Shown: in pieces, positions 15,752 through 24,050 of the stretch
Layout of the letters: every line of letters starts with the position of its first letter
Position numbering within the stretch: position 1 is the first letter of the stretch
NCBI GenBank assembly: GCA_018110985.1
Contig: JAGAWT010000017.1
Location: 1-54,899 of the forward strand
Length of the DNA: 54,899 bases
Direction: 5' to 3'
Origin: Oscillospiraceae bacterium
GTDB taxonomy: Bacteria; Bacillota; Clostridia; Oscillospirales; Ruminococcaceae
Program-made: the position numbers and the translations under genes
Notes under the pieces: generated by a model
Database searches by the model: none
What the model was told of the DNA's origin: nothing
What the model saw: only the letters and a program-made list of their open reading frames with translations

Positions 15752-17278
15752 TCACTCAACGCTTGCCAGAGCCTTGTAGTTTTCCCTGAGAGCGGGATAA
15801 AGCGAAGTGTAAACTTTGTAGTACGCATCGTAGACCTTAGCTTCATCCTCTATGGGCTCACAGATCTTGTCGGTGCCGATTATAGCCTTGCAGGCAGCCT
15901 GAACGCTGTCATATTCCCCTGCTGCCACCAGAGCCAGTATAGCAACGCCGAGAGCGGGGCCTTCCTTGGATCTTGCGGTCTTTACGGGGCAGTTGTAGAG
16001 GTCAGCGAGCATCTGTCTCCACAGGGGTGAGGAACCGCCGCCGCCGCACGCCATCATGTCGGAAACGTTCATGTCCATCTCACGGCATATCTCCACGCAG
16101 TCACGCAGGGAGAAGGCAACGCCCTCCATTACCGCACGCAGCATATCACGCTTTGTGTGGATGGCAGAAAGACCGAAGAACACGCCTCTTGCATCGGGGT
16201 CAAGGTGGGGAGTCCTTTCGCCCATGAGGTAGGGCAGGTAAATGAGCCTGTTGGAGCCTGCGGGCACCTTTTCGGCTTCCTTGTCCATAAGGTAGTATTC
16301 ATCAACGCCCATAAGAGCGGCGGTCTGCTTTTCGGCTGCACAGAAATTGTCCCTGAACCATTTCAGAGAAAGGCCTGCGCCCTGGGTCACGCCCATGATG
16401 TGCCATGCGCCGGGTACGGCTGCGCAGCAGGTGTGTACACGTCCCTTGGGGTCGATGTTGGGAGCGGAGGTGTGGGCAAAAACAACTCCGGAGGTGCCAA
16501 TGGTGGTGAATGCCTTTCCGTCCTCTACCACGCCTGTTCCGACGGCAGCTGCTGCATTGTCCCCTGCACCGCCGCAGACGATGGTGCCCTCCGCAAGTCC
16601 CGTAAGGGCTGCGGCTTCCTTGGTGATGCGGCCTGTGATCTCGCAGGATTCATATACCTTTGGCAGCATGGACATATCTATATCCAGCATGGAGCAGAGT
16701 TCCTTGCTGAATTTGCGGTTCTTTACGTCAAGGAGCTGCATACCGGAGGCATCGGACACCTCTGTTGCATATTCTCCCGTGAACATAAAGCGTACATAGT
16801 CCTTGGGAAGAAGGATGTGGCGGCACCTGGCGTAGTTTTCGGGCTCCTTGTTGCGCACCCAGAGTATCTTTGCAAGGGTCCAGCCTGTAAGAGCGGGATT
16901 GGCTGTTATCTCAATGAGCTTTTCCCTGCCCACTTCACGGTTGAGCTGCTCCACTTCGTCTGCTGTACGCTGGTCGCACCAGATGATGGACTTTCTTATA
17001 ACATCGTTTTTCTCATCCAGCATAACAAGACCGTGCATCTGTCCGGATATGCCCACACCTACTATGTCCTTGGGGTCTACTCCGCTTTGGGTGACACAAT
17101 ACTTCACCGTGTTCACGGCTGCGTTGTACCAGTCAGCGGGATCCTGCTCCGCATAGCCGTTTTTCGGTTGATACATGGGGTATTCTATGGTCTTGGAGAT
17201 AATGACATTTCCCTCTCTGTCAAAGAGGACGGTCTTGGTGCCGCTGGTGCCGAGATCTATACCTATTGCGTATTTCAT
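15752..17278 (-). CDS. xylB: Xylulokinase
   Basis: A 508-residue FGGY-family kinase that phosphorylates D-xylulose with ATP to xylulose-5-phosphate. IGIDLGTSGTKTVLFD (5-20) is the ATP-binding start. VGVGISGQMHGLV, the substrate loop WCDQRTADE and the C-terminal ACGGGGSSPLWRQMLAD follow the family pattern. It follows xylA by 89 bp, with a strong stem-loop in the gap, and forms the second gene of a xylose operon. Its product is the metabolite handled by rpe at 1751. Confidence 0.95.
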   Translation of the reverse strand: MKYAIGIDLGTSGTKTVLFDREGNVIISKTIEYPMYQPKNGYAEQDPADWYNAAVNTVKYCVTQSGVDPKDIVGVGISGQMHGLVMLDEKNDVIRKSIIWCDQRTADEVEQLNREVGREKLIEITANPALTGWTLAKILWVRNKEPENYARCRHILLPKDYVRFMFTGEYATEVSDASGMQLLDVKNRKFSKELCSMLDIDMSMLPKVYESCEITGRITKEAAALTGLAEGTIVCGGAGDNAAAAVGTGVVEDGKAFTTIGTSGVVFAHTSAPNIDPKGRVHTCCAAVPGAWHIMGVTQGAGLSLKWFRDNFCAAEKQTAALMGVDEYYLMDKEAEKVPAGSNRLIYLPYLMGERTPHLDPDARGVFFGLSAIHTKRDMLRAVMEGVAFSLRDCVEICREMDMNVSDMMACGGGGSSPLWRQMLADLYNCPVKTARSKEGPALGVAILALVAAGEYDSVQAACKAIIGTDKICEPIEDEAKVYDAYYKVYTSLYPALRENYKALASVE

Positions 17279-17305
17279 AAGCTATCGTTCCCTCCGTTTA
17301 AAGTA

Positions 17306-17333
17306 TTGCCGTAAGGGAATACCCTTACGGCAA
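17306..17333 (-). terminator. Intercistronic stem-loop between xylA and xylB
   Basis: A 12-bp perfect stem, TTGCCGTAAGGG (17306-17317) with CCCTTACGGCAA (17322-17333), with a 4-nt loop and no T-run. It is likely an mRNA-stabilising or attenuating element that would let xylA be expressed above xylB. Confidence 0.65.
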
Positions 17334-17367
17334 CCGTCATTTGATATTGCTTTTTCCGGCGCTCTTA

Positions 17368-18690
17368 TCAGAGAGTGAAGAGTATGTTGTTGAGGATGGA
17401 CTCCAGGGATTCCTGTCTGCCGCTGGAGAGGCTTGCAGTTACCTCGCCCTTTTCGAGAGCGTACTTTTCAACATCCTGGATGGTAGCCTTGCCGCTGATG
17501 ATGTCGGCGCCGATGCCGCTGTTCCAGCTGGAGTAACGGTCTGCTACGAACTTGTCAAGTCTGCCGTCGGTGATGATCTTGTCGGCAGCCTTCAGGCCGA
17601 GAGCAAAGGTATCCATACCGGAGATGTAGGAGAGGAAGATGTCTTCCTTGGTGAAGGAGCCTCTTCTTGCCTTGGCGTCGAAGTTGAGACCGCCGTTGGT
17701 GAAGCCGCCTGCCTTGAGAACTTCATACATGCAGAGAGTAGCATCGTAGATGTTGGTGGGGAACTGGTCGGTATCCCATCCGAGGAGAACGTCGCCCTGG
17801 TTTGCGTCGATAGAACCGAATACGCCGTTTTCTCTTGCAACTCTCAGCTCGTGCTGGAAGGTGTGGCCTGCCAGTGTAGCATGGTTAGCCTCGATATTCA
17901 TCTTGATATCCTTATCAAGACCGTACTTGCGGAGGAAGCCGATAACGGTAGCGGTATCGAAATCATACTGGTGCTTTGTGGGCTCCTTGGGCTTGGGCTC
18001 GATGTAGAAATCGCCCTTGAAGCCGATGGAACGGCCGTAGTCGATAGTCATTCTCAGGAGACGAGCCATGTTGTCCTGCTCAAGGCCCAGGTTGGTGTTG
18101 AGGAGGGTCTCATAGCCTTCTCTTCCGCCCCAGTAAACATAGCCTGTACCGCCCAGCTTTACTGTGGCTTCGATAGCCTTCTTTATCTGAGCTGCGGAGA
18201 ATGCCCATACATCAGCGGAAGGAGAAGTGCCTGCGCCGTGCATGAAACGGGGATGATCGAAGCACTTGGCTGTGCCCCAGAGGAGCTTCTTGCCTGTTTC
18301 CTTCTGCTTCTTCTCCAGGTAGTCAACTACCTTGTCCAGCTGTGCGTTGGTCTCGGAAAGAGAACCGTATTCGGGAGAAAGATCCCTGTCGTGGAAGCAG
18401 TAATAGTCGATGGAGAGCTTGTCCATGATCTCGAAAGCCGCATCTACCTTTGCGATAGCACGCTTTGCGGGATCGGTCTCGCCCCAGGACTTGTCGGCTG
18501 TGCCCACACCGAACATATCGGTGCCGTCGCCGCCCATGGTGTGCCACCAGGAAAGAGCAAACTTGAGCTGCTCCCTCATGGTCTTGCCTGCAACTACCTC
18601 ATCGGGGTTATAATACTTAAATGCGAGATCGTTTTTGCTGTCCTTGCCCTCATAGGGGATCTTGCTTATCTCGGGAAAAAATTCTGCCAT
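17368..18690 (-). CDS. xylA: Xylose isomerase
   Basis: A 440-residue TIM-barrel enzyme that converts D-xylose to D-xylulose. It has the long-form (class II) length. Typical segments are [62 protein letters not shown] and [12 protein letters not shown], which carry the metal-binding Glu, Asp and His residues and the catalytic histidine. A strong promoter lies upstream, and ATG at 18690 follows ACGGAGG. It is the first gene of the xylAB operon. Confidence 0.97.
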   Translation of the reverse strand: MAEFFPEISKIPYEGKDSKNDLAFKYYNPDEVVAGKTMREQLKFALSWWHTMGGDGTDMFGVGTADKSWGETDPAKRAIAKVDAAFEIMDKLSIDYYCFHDRDLSPEYGSLSETNAQLDKVVDYLEKKQKETGKKLLWGTAKCFDHPRFMHGAGTSPSADVWAFSAAQIKKAIEATVKLGGTGYVYWGGREGYETLLNTNLGLEQDNMARLLRMTIDYGRSIGFKGDFYIEPKPKEPTKHQYDFDTATVIGFLRKYGLDKDIKMNIEANHATLAGHTFQHELRVARENGVFGSIDANQGDVLLGWDTDQFPTNIYDATLCMYEVLKAGGFTNGGLNFDAKARRGSFTKEDIFLSYISGMDTFALGLKAADKIITDGRLDKFVADRYSSWNSGIGADIISGKATIQDVEKYALEKGEVTASLSSGRQESLESILNNILFTL

Positions 18691-18764
18691 TTCTGAGTCC
18701 CTCCGTAAATTTGTAATTTTGATACTTATGCCGGGAGGCTATACCATCCTCAAACATTATGTTC

Positions 18765-18793
18765 ATTTTACAACATTTTGTGTGGGGTGTCAA
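18765..18793 (-). promoter_or_regulatory. Promoter of xylAB
   Basis: On the minus strand: TTGACA, 17 bp, TAAAAT. No XylR or cre palindrome was recognised nearby. Confidence 0.82.
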
Positions 18794-19180
18794 GTCAAAT
18801 TTTGGCATAACCGATAATTTATTGCCTTTTTATGCTCAAAGCATCATTTCCCCGAAAGACCGCTCCGGCACTGCCCCGCACACGGGAGCGCCACGCTTTT
18901 CCGGATATCGGCACGGCCGCCCGCAAAAGACAAAAGGCGCACTGTAAAGTACAGTGCGCCGGATGATCTTGATGGGCTGTCAGCGGTGGCTGCGGGCACC
19001 GCCCGCTTTGTAAAGTGAAGCTGCCCGCTCCGTAAAGTAAAGTTACCGAGCTCGTATGTAAATGTGTCGAGAAGAGCTGCCAACGGGTGGCAGCGGGCAC
19101 TGCCCGCTTTGTAATGTGAAGCTGCCCGCTCCGTAAAGTAAAGTTACCGAGCCCGTATGTAAATGTGTCGAGAAGAGCTG
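18794..19180. other. Intergenic region between xylA promoter and iorB
   Basis: Contains the iorAB terminator (18932-18960) and the type B repeat cluster. The short reading frames across it run through the repeat and are not considered genes. Positions about 18800-18930 show nothing recognisable. Confidence 0.6.
18932..18960 (-). terminator. Terminator of iorAB
   Basis: An 11-bp perfect stem, GGCGCACTGTA (18936-18946) with TACAGTGCGCC (18950-18960), with a 3-nt loop. It is followed on the minus strand by TTTTGTCTTTT. It lies beyond the repeat cluster, about 220 bp after the iorB stop codon, so the repeats are transcribed as the iorAB 3' UTR. Confidence 0.85.
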
Positions 19181-19211
19181 TCAACGAGTGGCTGCGGGCA
19201 CTGCCCGCCCC
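18977..19211 (-). repeat. Dispersed intergenic repeat, type B (2.3 tandem units of about 100 bp)
   Basis: Units start at 18977, 19077 and 19178 (partial) and are about 90 percent alike by eye. On the minus strand each reads a GC-rich head (GGGCAGTGCCCGC), then CGTTGACAGCTCTTCTCGAC, ACATTTACATACGGGCTCGG and TAACTTT. The latter part matches the type A cluster at 3997-4186. The first unit runs into the 3' end of iorB. Confidence 0.87.
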
Positions 19212-19768
19212 AGTTCAAATGCCTTTTTGTTTACTTCAAGTACCTTTGGGGGAACACAGGCTTCAAGAGCCTTTTCCCATATGTTCACATCAAAATCGAA
19301 GAGCTTTGACACAACGCCTATGAGCACTACGTTCACTGCCTTTGCCGTGCCCGCTTCAAGGGCTAAGGAAAGGGCGTCGAGGGCGGTGATGTCTATACCC
19401 TTTGCCCTGATGTTCTCCACGATGTTTTTCGGATATCCGGCATTTCCCGTGATAACGGGCATGGGCTCTATCTGCTGTGTGTTGGTGATGAGCTTCCCGC
19501 CCTTTTTCAGGTAGGGGAGCCACCTTGCGGCTTCAAGCTCCTCAAAGGAGATTATCATATCCGCCTGACCCTTTTCTATAACAGGGGATGCCACCTTGTC
19601 ACCGTAGCGGATATATGTCACCACGGAGCCGCCTCTCTGGCTCATCCCGTGTACCTCGCTCACCTTTACGTCATAGCCCTCTTCAAGGAGCACGGTGCCG
19701 ATTATCCTGCACGCAAGGAGAGTTCCCTGACCGCCGACACCTGCTATCATTATTGACTTTGTCTGCAT
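19181..19768 (-). CDS. iorB: Indolepyruvate:ferredoxin oxidoreductase, beta subunit
   Basis: A 195-residue gamma-domain-type subunit of the enzyme that oxidatively decarboxylates aryl pyruvates to acyl-CoA with reduction of ferredoxin. The nucleotide/CoA-binding start IMIAGVGGQGTLLACRIIG and VSEVHGMSQRGGSVVTYIR are diagnostic. ATG at 19768 is preferred to a GTG three codons upstream, which is too close to the SD GAGGAG. It lies 14 bp after iorA. The last eight residues (RAVPAATR) and the TGA stop are encoded by the type B repeat. Confidence 0.94.
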   Translation of the reverse strand: MQTKSIMIAGVGGQGTLLACRIIGTVLLEEGYDVKVSEVHGMSQRGGSVVTYIRYGDKVASPVIEKGQADMIISFEELEAARWLPYLKKGGKLITNTQQIEPMPVITGNAGYPKNIVENIRAKGIDITALDALSLALEAGTAKAVNVVLIGVVSKLFDFDVNIWEKALEACVPPKVLEVNKKAFELGRAVPAATR

Positions 19769-19782
19769 ACTGTTCACTCTCC

Positions 19783-21513
19783 TCAGCCTTCGGATATCGC
19801 ATCGAATTTACACATCTGTCCGCAAAGACCGCAGCCCACGCAGAGGGTGGGGTCTATCTTCGCCTTGCCCGTGGACATGGACACCGCAGGACAGCCTATC
19901 TTCATGCAGGCTTTGCAGGAGCGGCACTTGTCCGGGTCTACCTTTACGGGGGACTTGTGCTTTACGGATTTGAGCAGGGCGCAGGGTCTGCGTGTGATGA
20001 TGAGAGAGGGTGCAGCAGCAGCCAGCTCCTCCTTTATTACACGCTCAGTTTCTTTCAGGTCGTTGGGGTCAACGACCGTAACCCTGTCTATGCCCACAGC
20101 CCTTGCCACAGCCTCGATGCTCACCGCAGATGCGGGGTCGCCCTTTATGTTGAAGCCGTTTGCGGGGTTGTTCTGGTGACCGGTCATTCCCGTGATGGAG
20201 TTGTCAAGGACTATGACTGTGGAATTGGTGGCGTTGTAAGCGATGTTTATGAGCCCCGTTATGCCGGAATGGATAAAGGTGGAATCCCCTATCACAGCCA
20301 CCGCCTTGCCTTCGTATTCTCCCCTGCGTGCCAGATTGAAGCCGTGGAGACCGCTTACGGATGCACCCATGCAAACGGTGGTATCCATAGCTGAAAGGGG
20401 AGCAGCCGCACCGAGAGTGTAGCAGCCGATGTCGCCGCTTACCATCACGCCCAGCTTTTTGAGGATGTAGAAAAGTCCTCTGTGGGGGCAGCCCGCACAC
20501 ATCACAGGCGGACGGACAGGCACATTTTCACCGTATTCCTCGAATTCGTCCCTTTCGCCGAGGAGCTTTTCCTTAATGAGGCTCTGGGAATATTCGCCGA
20601 TGAAAGTGAAAAGCTCCTTGCCCACAGGCGAAAGCCCTATCTTGCGGCAGTGAGTTTCGATAACATCATCCAGCTCCTCTATCACATAGAGCTTCTTCAC
20701 CTGAGCCGCAAAATCCTTTATCAGCTTTTCGGGAAGCGGGTTTATGAGCCCCAGCTTCAGGTAGCTGGCGCCGTCGCCCAGTGCCTCTCTTGCGTACTGA
20801 TAAGCCACTCCGGAGGTGATTATGCCTATATCCCTGCTGCCCCATTCTATCCTGTTGAAGGGACAGACCTCAGCGTATTCCTTCAGCTTTGCGGTGCGCT
20901 CCTCAACAAAAACGTGCTTGGGCTTCGCATAGGCGGGCATCATGACATACTTGGGAGCGTTCTTCACATAAGCGCCGATATCACGGCTGATGCGCTCCTC
21001 CTCCGCCACTGCCGACTGGGAATGAGCCACACGGGTGGAGAGCCTCAGTATAACAGGCGTGTCGAACTTCTCCGAAAGCTCATACGCCATTTTTGTATAG
21101 TCCTTGCATTCGCCGGAATCCGCAGGCTCCACAAGAGGCACCTTAGCGGCTATGGCATAGTGACGGCTGTCCTGTTCGTTCTGGGAGGAGTGCATCCCCG
21201 GGTCGTCTGCCACGCCTATCACAAGCCCGCCGTTCACTCCCGTGTAGGAGGCGGTAAAAAGAGGATCCGCCGCTACGTTTAGTCCCACGTGCTTCATGCC
21301 GCAGAAAGCCCTTGCGCCGCCGATGGATGCGCCTATGGCGGTCTCGCAGGCCACCTTTTCGTTGGGAGCCCACTCAGAATGCATCTCGTCGTATTTTGCG
21401 GCAAATTCCGTTATTTCCGTGCTGGGCGTGCCCGGGTAGGAGGACACCACATCCACCCCTGCCTCAAAGAGACCCCGTGCCACAGCCTGATTGCCAAGCA
21501 TTAGTTTTGCCAT
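19783..21513 (-). CDS. iorA: Indolepyruvate:ferredoxin oxidoreductase, alpha subunit
   Basis: A 576-residue thiamine-diphosphate enzyme subunit. The N-terminal half binds the 2-oxoacid and CoA side (VVSSYPGTPSTEITEF, FCGMKHVGLNVAADP). The C-terminal half binds TPP (GDIGCYTLGAAAPLSAMD, then GDSTFIHSGITGLIN with the GDS-Mg site). The tail is a ferredoxin domain with CRSCKACMKIGCP and CVGCGLCGQMC for 4Fe-4S clusters. With IorB it breaks down aromatic amino-acid keto acids, or runs in reverse to make them. ATG at 21513 follows AAAAGGAGA. First gene of iorAB. Confidence 0.96.
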   Translation of the reverse strand: MAKLMLGNQAVARGLFEAGVDVVSSYPGTPSTEITEFAAKYDEMHSEWAPNEKVACETAIGASIGGARAFCGMKHVGLNVAADPLFTASYTGVNGGLVIGVADDPGMHSSQNEQDSRHYAIAAKVPLVEPADSGECKDYTKMAYELSEKFDTPVILRLSTRVAHSQSAVAEEERISRDIGAYVKNAPKYVMMPAYAKPKHVFVEERTAKLKEYAEVCPFNRIEWGSRDIGIITSGVAYQYAREALGDGASYLKLGLINPLPEKLIKDFAAQVKKLYVIEELDDVIETHCRKIGLSPVGKELFTFIGEYSQSLIKEKLLGERDEFEEYGENVPVRPPVMCAGCPHRGLFYILKKLGVMVSGDIGCYTLGAAAPLSAMDTTVCMGASVSGLHGFNLARRGEYEGKAVAVIGDSTFIHSGITGLINIAYNATNSTVIVLDNSITGMTGHQNNPANGFNIKGDPASAVSIEAVARAVGIDRVTVVDPNDLKETERVIKEELAAAAPSLIITRRPCALLKSVKHKSPVKVDPDKCRSCKACMKIGCPAVSMSTGKAKIDPTLCVGCGLCGQMCKFDAISEG

Positions 21514-21558
21514 TGCTCTTCTCCTTTTCGGTGAATTCCATACTTATACATCTTACTT

Positions 21559-21587
21559 ATTATACACCCTTTCCGGCGCTTTGTCAA
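21559..21587 (-). promoter_or_regulatory. Promoter of iorAB
   Basis: On the minus strand: TTGACA, 17 bp, TATAAT. The -35 box begins two bases after the T-run of the pilin operon terminator, so the two transcription units are packed back to back. Confidence 0.84.
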
Positions 21588-21588
21588 G

Positions 21589-21617
21589 AAAAAGCCCCTC
21601 CCCGGGTGGGGGAGGGG
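21589..21617 (-). terminator. Terminator of the pilin-like operon
   Basis: On the minus strand: CCCCTCCCC, 5-nt loop, GGGGAGGGG, C, then TTTTT. Confidence 0.85.
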
Positions 21618-21624
21618 GTGAGAA

Positions 21625-23541
21625 TCAATAACCAGCAGGTGGTGTTTCGGAAGTCTCTCCTGTCCATTCGTTTTTGTAAATTACCTTTTCTGTAGTAGTC
21701 TTGTTATCTGAGTACTGGCTCCAGTAATCAGCACCCTGCTGCCATGTCTCTACAGTTTTGGGGGTTTCACCAAAGTATGTTTTCAGAGCTTGCCATGCAT
21801 CATCTGCCATACCATATGGTTTATCGTTTCCTTGTGCAACACTATAAAGAGCGGAAACAGATTCATGGTTAGGTAAGCCAACAACTCGAGAAGCTATATT
21901 CTCTACATCGCTTGCAGACATTCCCGCAACCTTATTCCAGTCATAATTGGTAGACGGATACAGGTCTTTCAGCTTTGAAATATCTACATAAGTTTTGTTT
22001 TCCGTAGTTGTGGAACCATGAACAACCTTATTGTTATTCCAAGATTCAACATGATAATTATAATAAGTGATTTTTTCTTCGCTTATTATGATAGCATCAT
22101 TTAACGCTTTGGCATTTGAGGTTTTAGCTGCTGCATATGTATCAGCAAAGCCTGCCGAAGGTGTGTAAGTGGCCGCTGCAGGTGCTTCAGTGCCGCCGTT
22201 GTTGGAGCCGCCGTTATTGGTGCCGCCGTTATTGGTGCCGCCGTTATTGGTGCCGCCGTTGTTGGTGCCGCCATTGTTGGTGCCGCCGTTATTGGAGCCG
22301 CCATTGTTGGTGCCGCCATTGTTGGTGCCGCCATTGTTGGTGCCGCCGTTGTTGGTGCCGCTGCCGGAGGCTACTGCGCCTGTGCCGAAGCTTGCGGGAG
22401 TACCGAATGCTCCGTAGTAGTTCTCGCCTATCCTGTCTTCTGCCTTGGTATTTTTGTCGTTTCCTTCAACTTTCGCATCGTTATCTACTGCAGATGCCTG
22501 AGTATATGCATAGCCCCATGAGAAATTGCCATCGGCTTTATCTGTGGGCTTGTGACCGGATGCATCCGAATCACCGTACATGATGTTGTTCAGGTCTTCA
22601 TCGGTGGTGTAAACGATGTAGAAGATCTTATTTGTTGATCTGGTGGATGCAAAACCGGTAGAGCCTTTATCCTTGCCGTAATCTCCCGAGCCTGTACTCA
22701 TGAACTTAACATGGCTGTTGTAGTTGGGGCTGGCTGTCGTACCTTTGTTGTAGTTTCTCAGCTGGAAGGTGCCGACTGTGGGGCTTGCGCTGTCGGTGTT
22801 CTTTTTGCCGTTGCCGGATGTGCCTCTTACCTTTGCGCCCGCATTGGACCAGTAGTCGCTGTCGCAGGTCAGAGTAAGGAGACCTTCTTCGGAAATGTTC
22901 ATTCGCAGGTACATATCTATAGTTCCGAAATAACCGTTTCCGAATACCTGATAAAGGTACTTCTTGTCGATACCGTCGGTCTTGAAGTTTGTAGAACCTA
23001 CATTCCAGACACCCTTATAGCCGTTTTTCATTGTAGTGACTCCGTCACTGCCTGTGGGGCTTGCAAGGAGCCTTCCTTTATATGTGGCAGGTGTGGTATC
23101 TGCGGCATATTCATTCACGCCGCCGTCCCAGATTATCATGTGGAAAAACTGTCCGTTGTTTTCGTGTGAAGGCTTTAGTATTTCGCCGTACTCATTTTTT
23201 ACGCCCATTCCGCAGGCAAAGGCTTCCACAGCATCCTTCGGGCTGTTGACGGTATGCTTTCCCTTTGCGTATGTGCCGCCGTTGAAATTTTTTACATTAT
23301 CCGTTGTTTCAAACACAGCGCCTTGCTCTGCAATGAGTATGTTGTTTGCATACCTGAGCTGTTCGCCTATGTAGGTAACTACTGCTTCCTCCGCATTCTT
23401 CTGGTAGTTGAAGATCTTGGCATCCGCAGCGGATTCCTGCACGGGACGTATCATGTTCATGACCCCTGCCATGATTATGCCGAAAATGGCTATTGCCACT
23501 ATCAGCTCAACGAGGGTCATACCTTTAAATTTTTTCATCAT
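21625..23541 (-). CDS. Large prepilin-like protein with a GGTNN repeat region
   Basis: A 638-residue surface protein. The N-terminus KKFKGMTLVELIVAIAIF is a class III (type IV pilin) signal: cleavage is expected after the glycine, leaving a methylated Met and Glu at position 5, followed by one membrane helix. A beta-rich body follows. About residues 393-452 are 11 copies of the pentapeptide GGTNN (twice GGSNN), then an Ala/Pro-rich bridge and a C-terminal domain (about 465-638) rich in Tyr, Trp and Asn with no recognised family. It is the third gene of a pilin-like operon and ends at a terminator. The repeat probably acts as a flexible linker. Confidence 0.8.
   Translation of the reverse strand: MMKKFKGMTLVELIVAIAIFGIIMAGVMNMIRPVQESAADAKIFNYQKNAEEAVVTYIGEQLRYANNILIAEQGAVFETTDNVKNFNGGTYAKGKHTVNSPKDAVEAFACGMGVKNEYGEILKPSHENNGQFFHMIIWDGGVNEYAADTTPATYKGRLLASPTGSDGVTTMKNGYKGVWNVGSTNFKTDGIDKKYLYQVFGNGYFGTIDMYLRMNISEEGLLTLTCDSDYWSNAGAKVRGTSGNGKKNTDSASPTVGTFQLRNYNKGTTASPNYNSHVKFMSTGSGDYGKDKGSTGFASTRSTNKIFYIVYTTDEDLNNIMYGDSDASGHKPTDKADGNFSWGYAYTQASAVDNDAKVEGNDKNTKAEDRIGENYYGAFGTPASFGTGAVASGSGTNNGGTNNGGTNNGGTNNGGSNNGGTNNGGTNNGGTNNGGTNNGGTNNGGSNNGGTEAPAAATYTPSAGFADTYAAAKTSNAKALNDAIIISEEKITYYNYHVESWNNNKVVHGSTTTENKTYVDISKLKDLYPSTNYDWNKVAGMSASDVENIASRVVGLPNHESVSALYSVAQGNDKPYGMADDAWQALKTYFGETPKTVETWQQGADYWSQYSDNKTTTEKVIYKNEWTGETSETPPAGY
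22191..22365 (-). repeat. In-frame 15-bp tandem repeat (GGTNN codons)
   Basis: About 11 units of the 15-mer GGCGGCACCAACAAT with variation at third codon positions (AAC/AAT) and two Thr-to-Ser changes. Because the period is a multiple of three, slippage would change the linker length without a frameshift. Confidence 0.9.
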
Positions 23542-23556
23542 AAAAGACCCTCCTTA

Positions 23557-24033
23557 TCAGGTGTGGAAATAGATGTAGCGCATTTCCGTACCGTCTTTCT
23601 TGTTAGCCTCTGCCTCGGTGTAGGTCTTCTGGCCGGTCGAGCCTGTATCGGGGCTGTTGAAAGACTTGTAGGGGCTGACGATGTAAACGGTCATCTTGGT
23701 GCTGTACTGCATCTTGGTGTCGTAATCCCTTTTATCTGCGGAAGCCGCTCCGTTGCCGCTTATCTCCATGAGCTCTACAGTCATGTAGTTGTCGGTCACC
23801 TTCTGGACTTCAAAGTCGCTTTCGTCGCCGGAGCCGCTGATGAGGGTAGAGTTGGTAAGTGCCGCAGCCTCGGCATCAGCCATCTGCTGGCCGATGCTGA
23901 CGTTTATGGTATTGTTGCGGGTGGTGAGCCGCATGAGCTGTGTATATCCCTGAACCAGGAGCAGAGAGGATATACCCAGTATAAACATGGCTATAAGACA
24001 CTCGATGAGTGTAAAGCCTTTAAACTTTTTCAT
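23557..24033 (-). CDS. Prepilin-like protein (type IV pilin/pseudopilin N-terminus)
   Basis: A 158-residue protein whose first residues KKFKGFTLIECLIAMFILG form a class III signal peptide with the conserved Glu at +5 after the predicted G/F cleavage, then a membrane helix. The rest is a short soluble head domain. ATG at 24033 is chosen for its AAAGGAGAGG SD and because the motif starts there. It lies 15 bp before the GGTNN-repeat pilin gene and 17 bp after the large PilX-like gene. A minor pilin or pseudopilin is most likely. Confidence 0.82.
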   Translation of the reverse strand: MKKFKGFTLIECLIAMFILGISSLLLVQGYTQLMRLTTRNNTINVSIGQQMADAEAAALTNSTLISGSGDESDFEVQKVTDNYMTVELMEISGNGAASADKRDYDTKMQYSTKMTVYIVSPYKSFNSPDTGSTGQKTYTEAEANKKDGTEMRYIYFHT

Positions 24034-24050
24034 AATTACCTCTCCTTTCC

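Noticed and set aside
18819-19184. Reading frames of 79-121 codons across the type B repeats
   Set aside because: They translate the repeat unit twice, have no SD, and overlap the terminator and iorB end; an artefact of GC-rich repeats.
22191-22365. Regularly spaced short repeats resembling a CRISPR array
   Set aside because: The period is 15 bp, units are contiguous without unique spacers, and the array is in frame inside a pilin-like gene; no cas genes are present.
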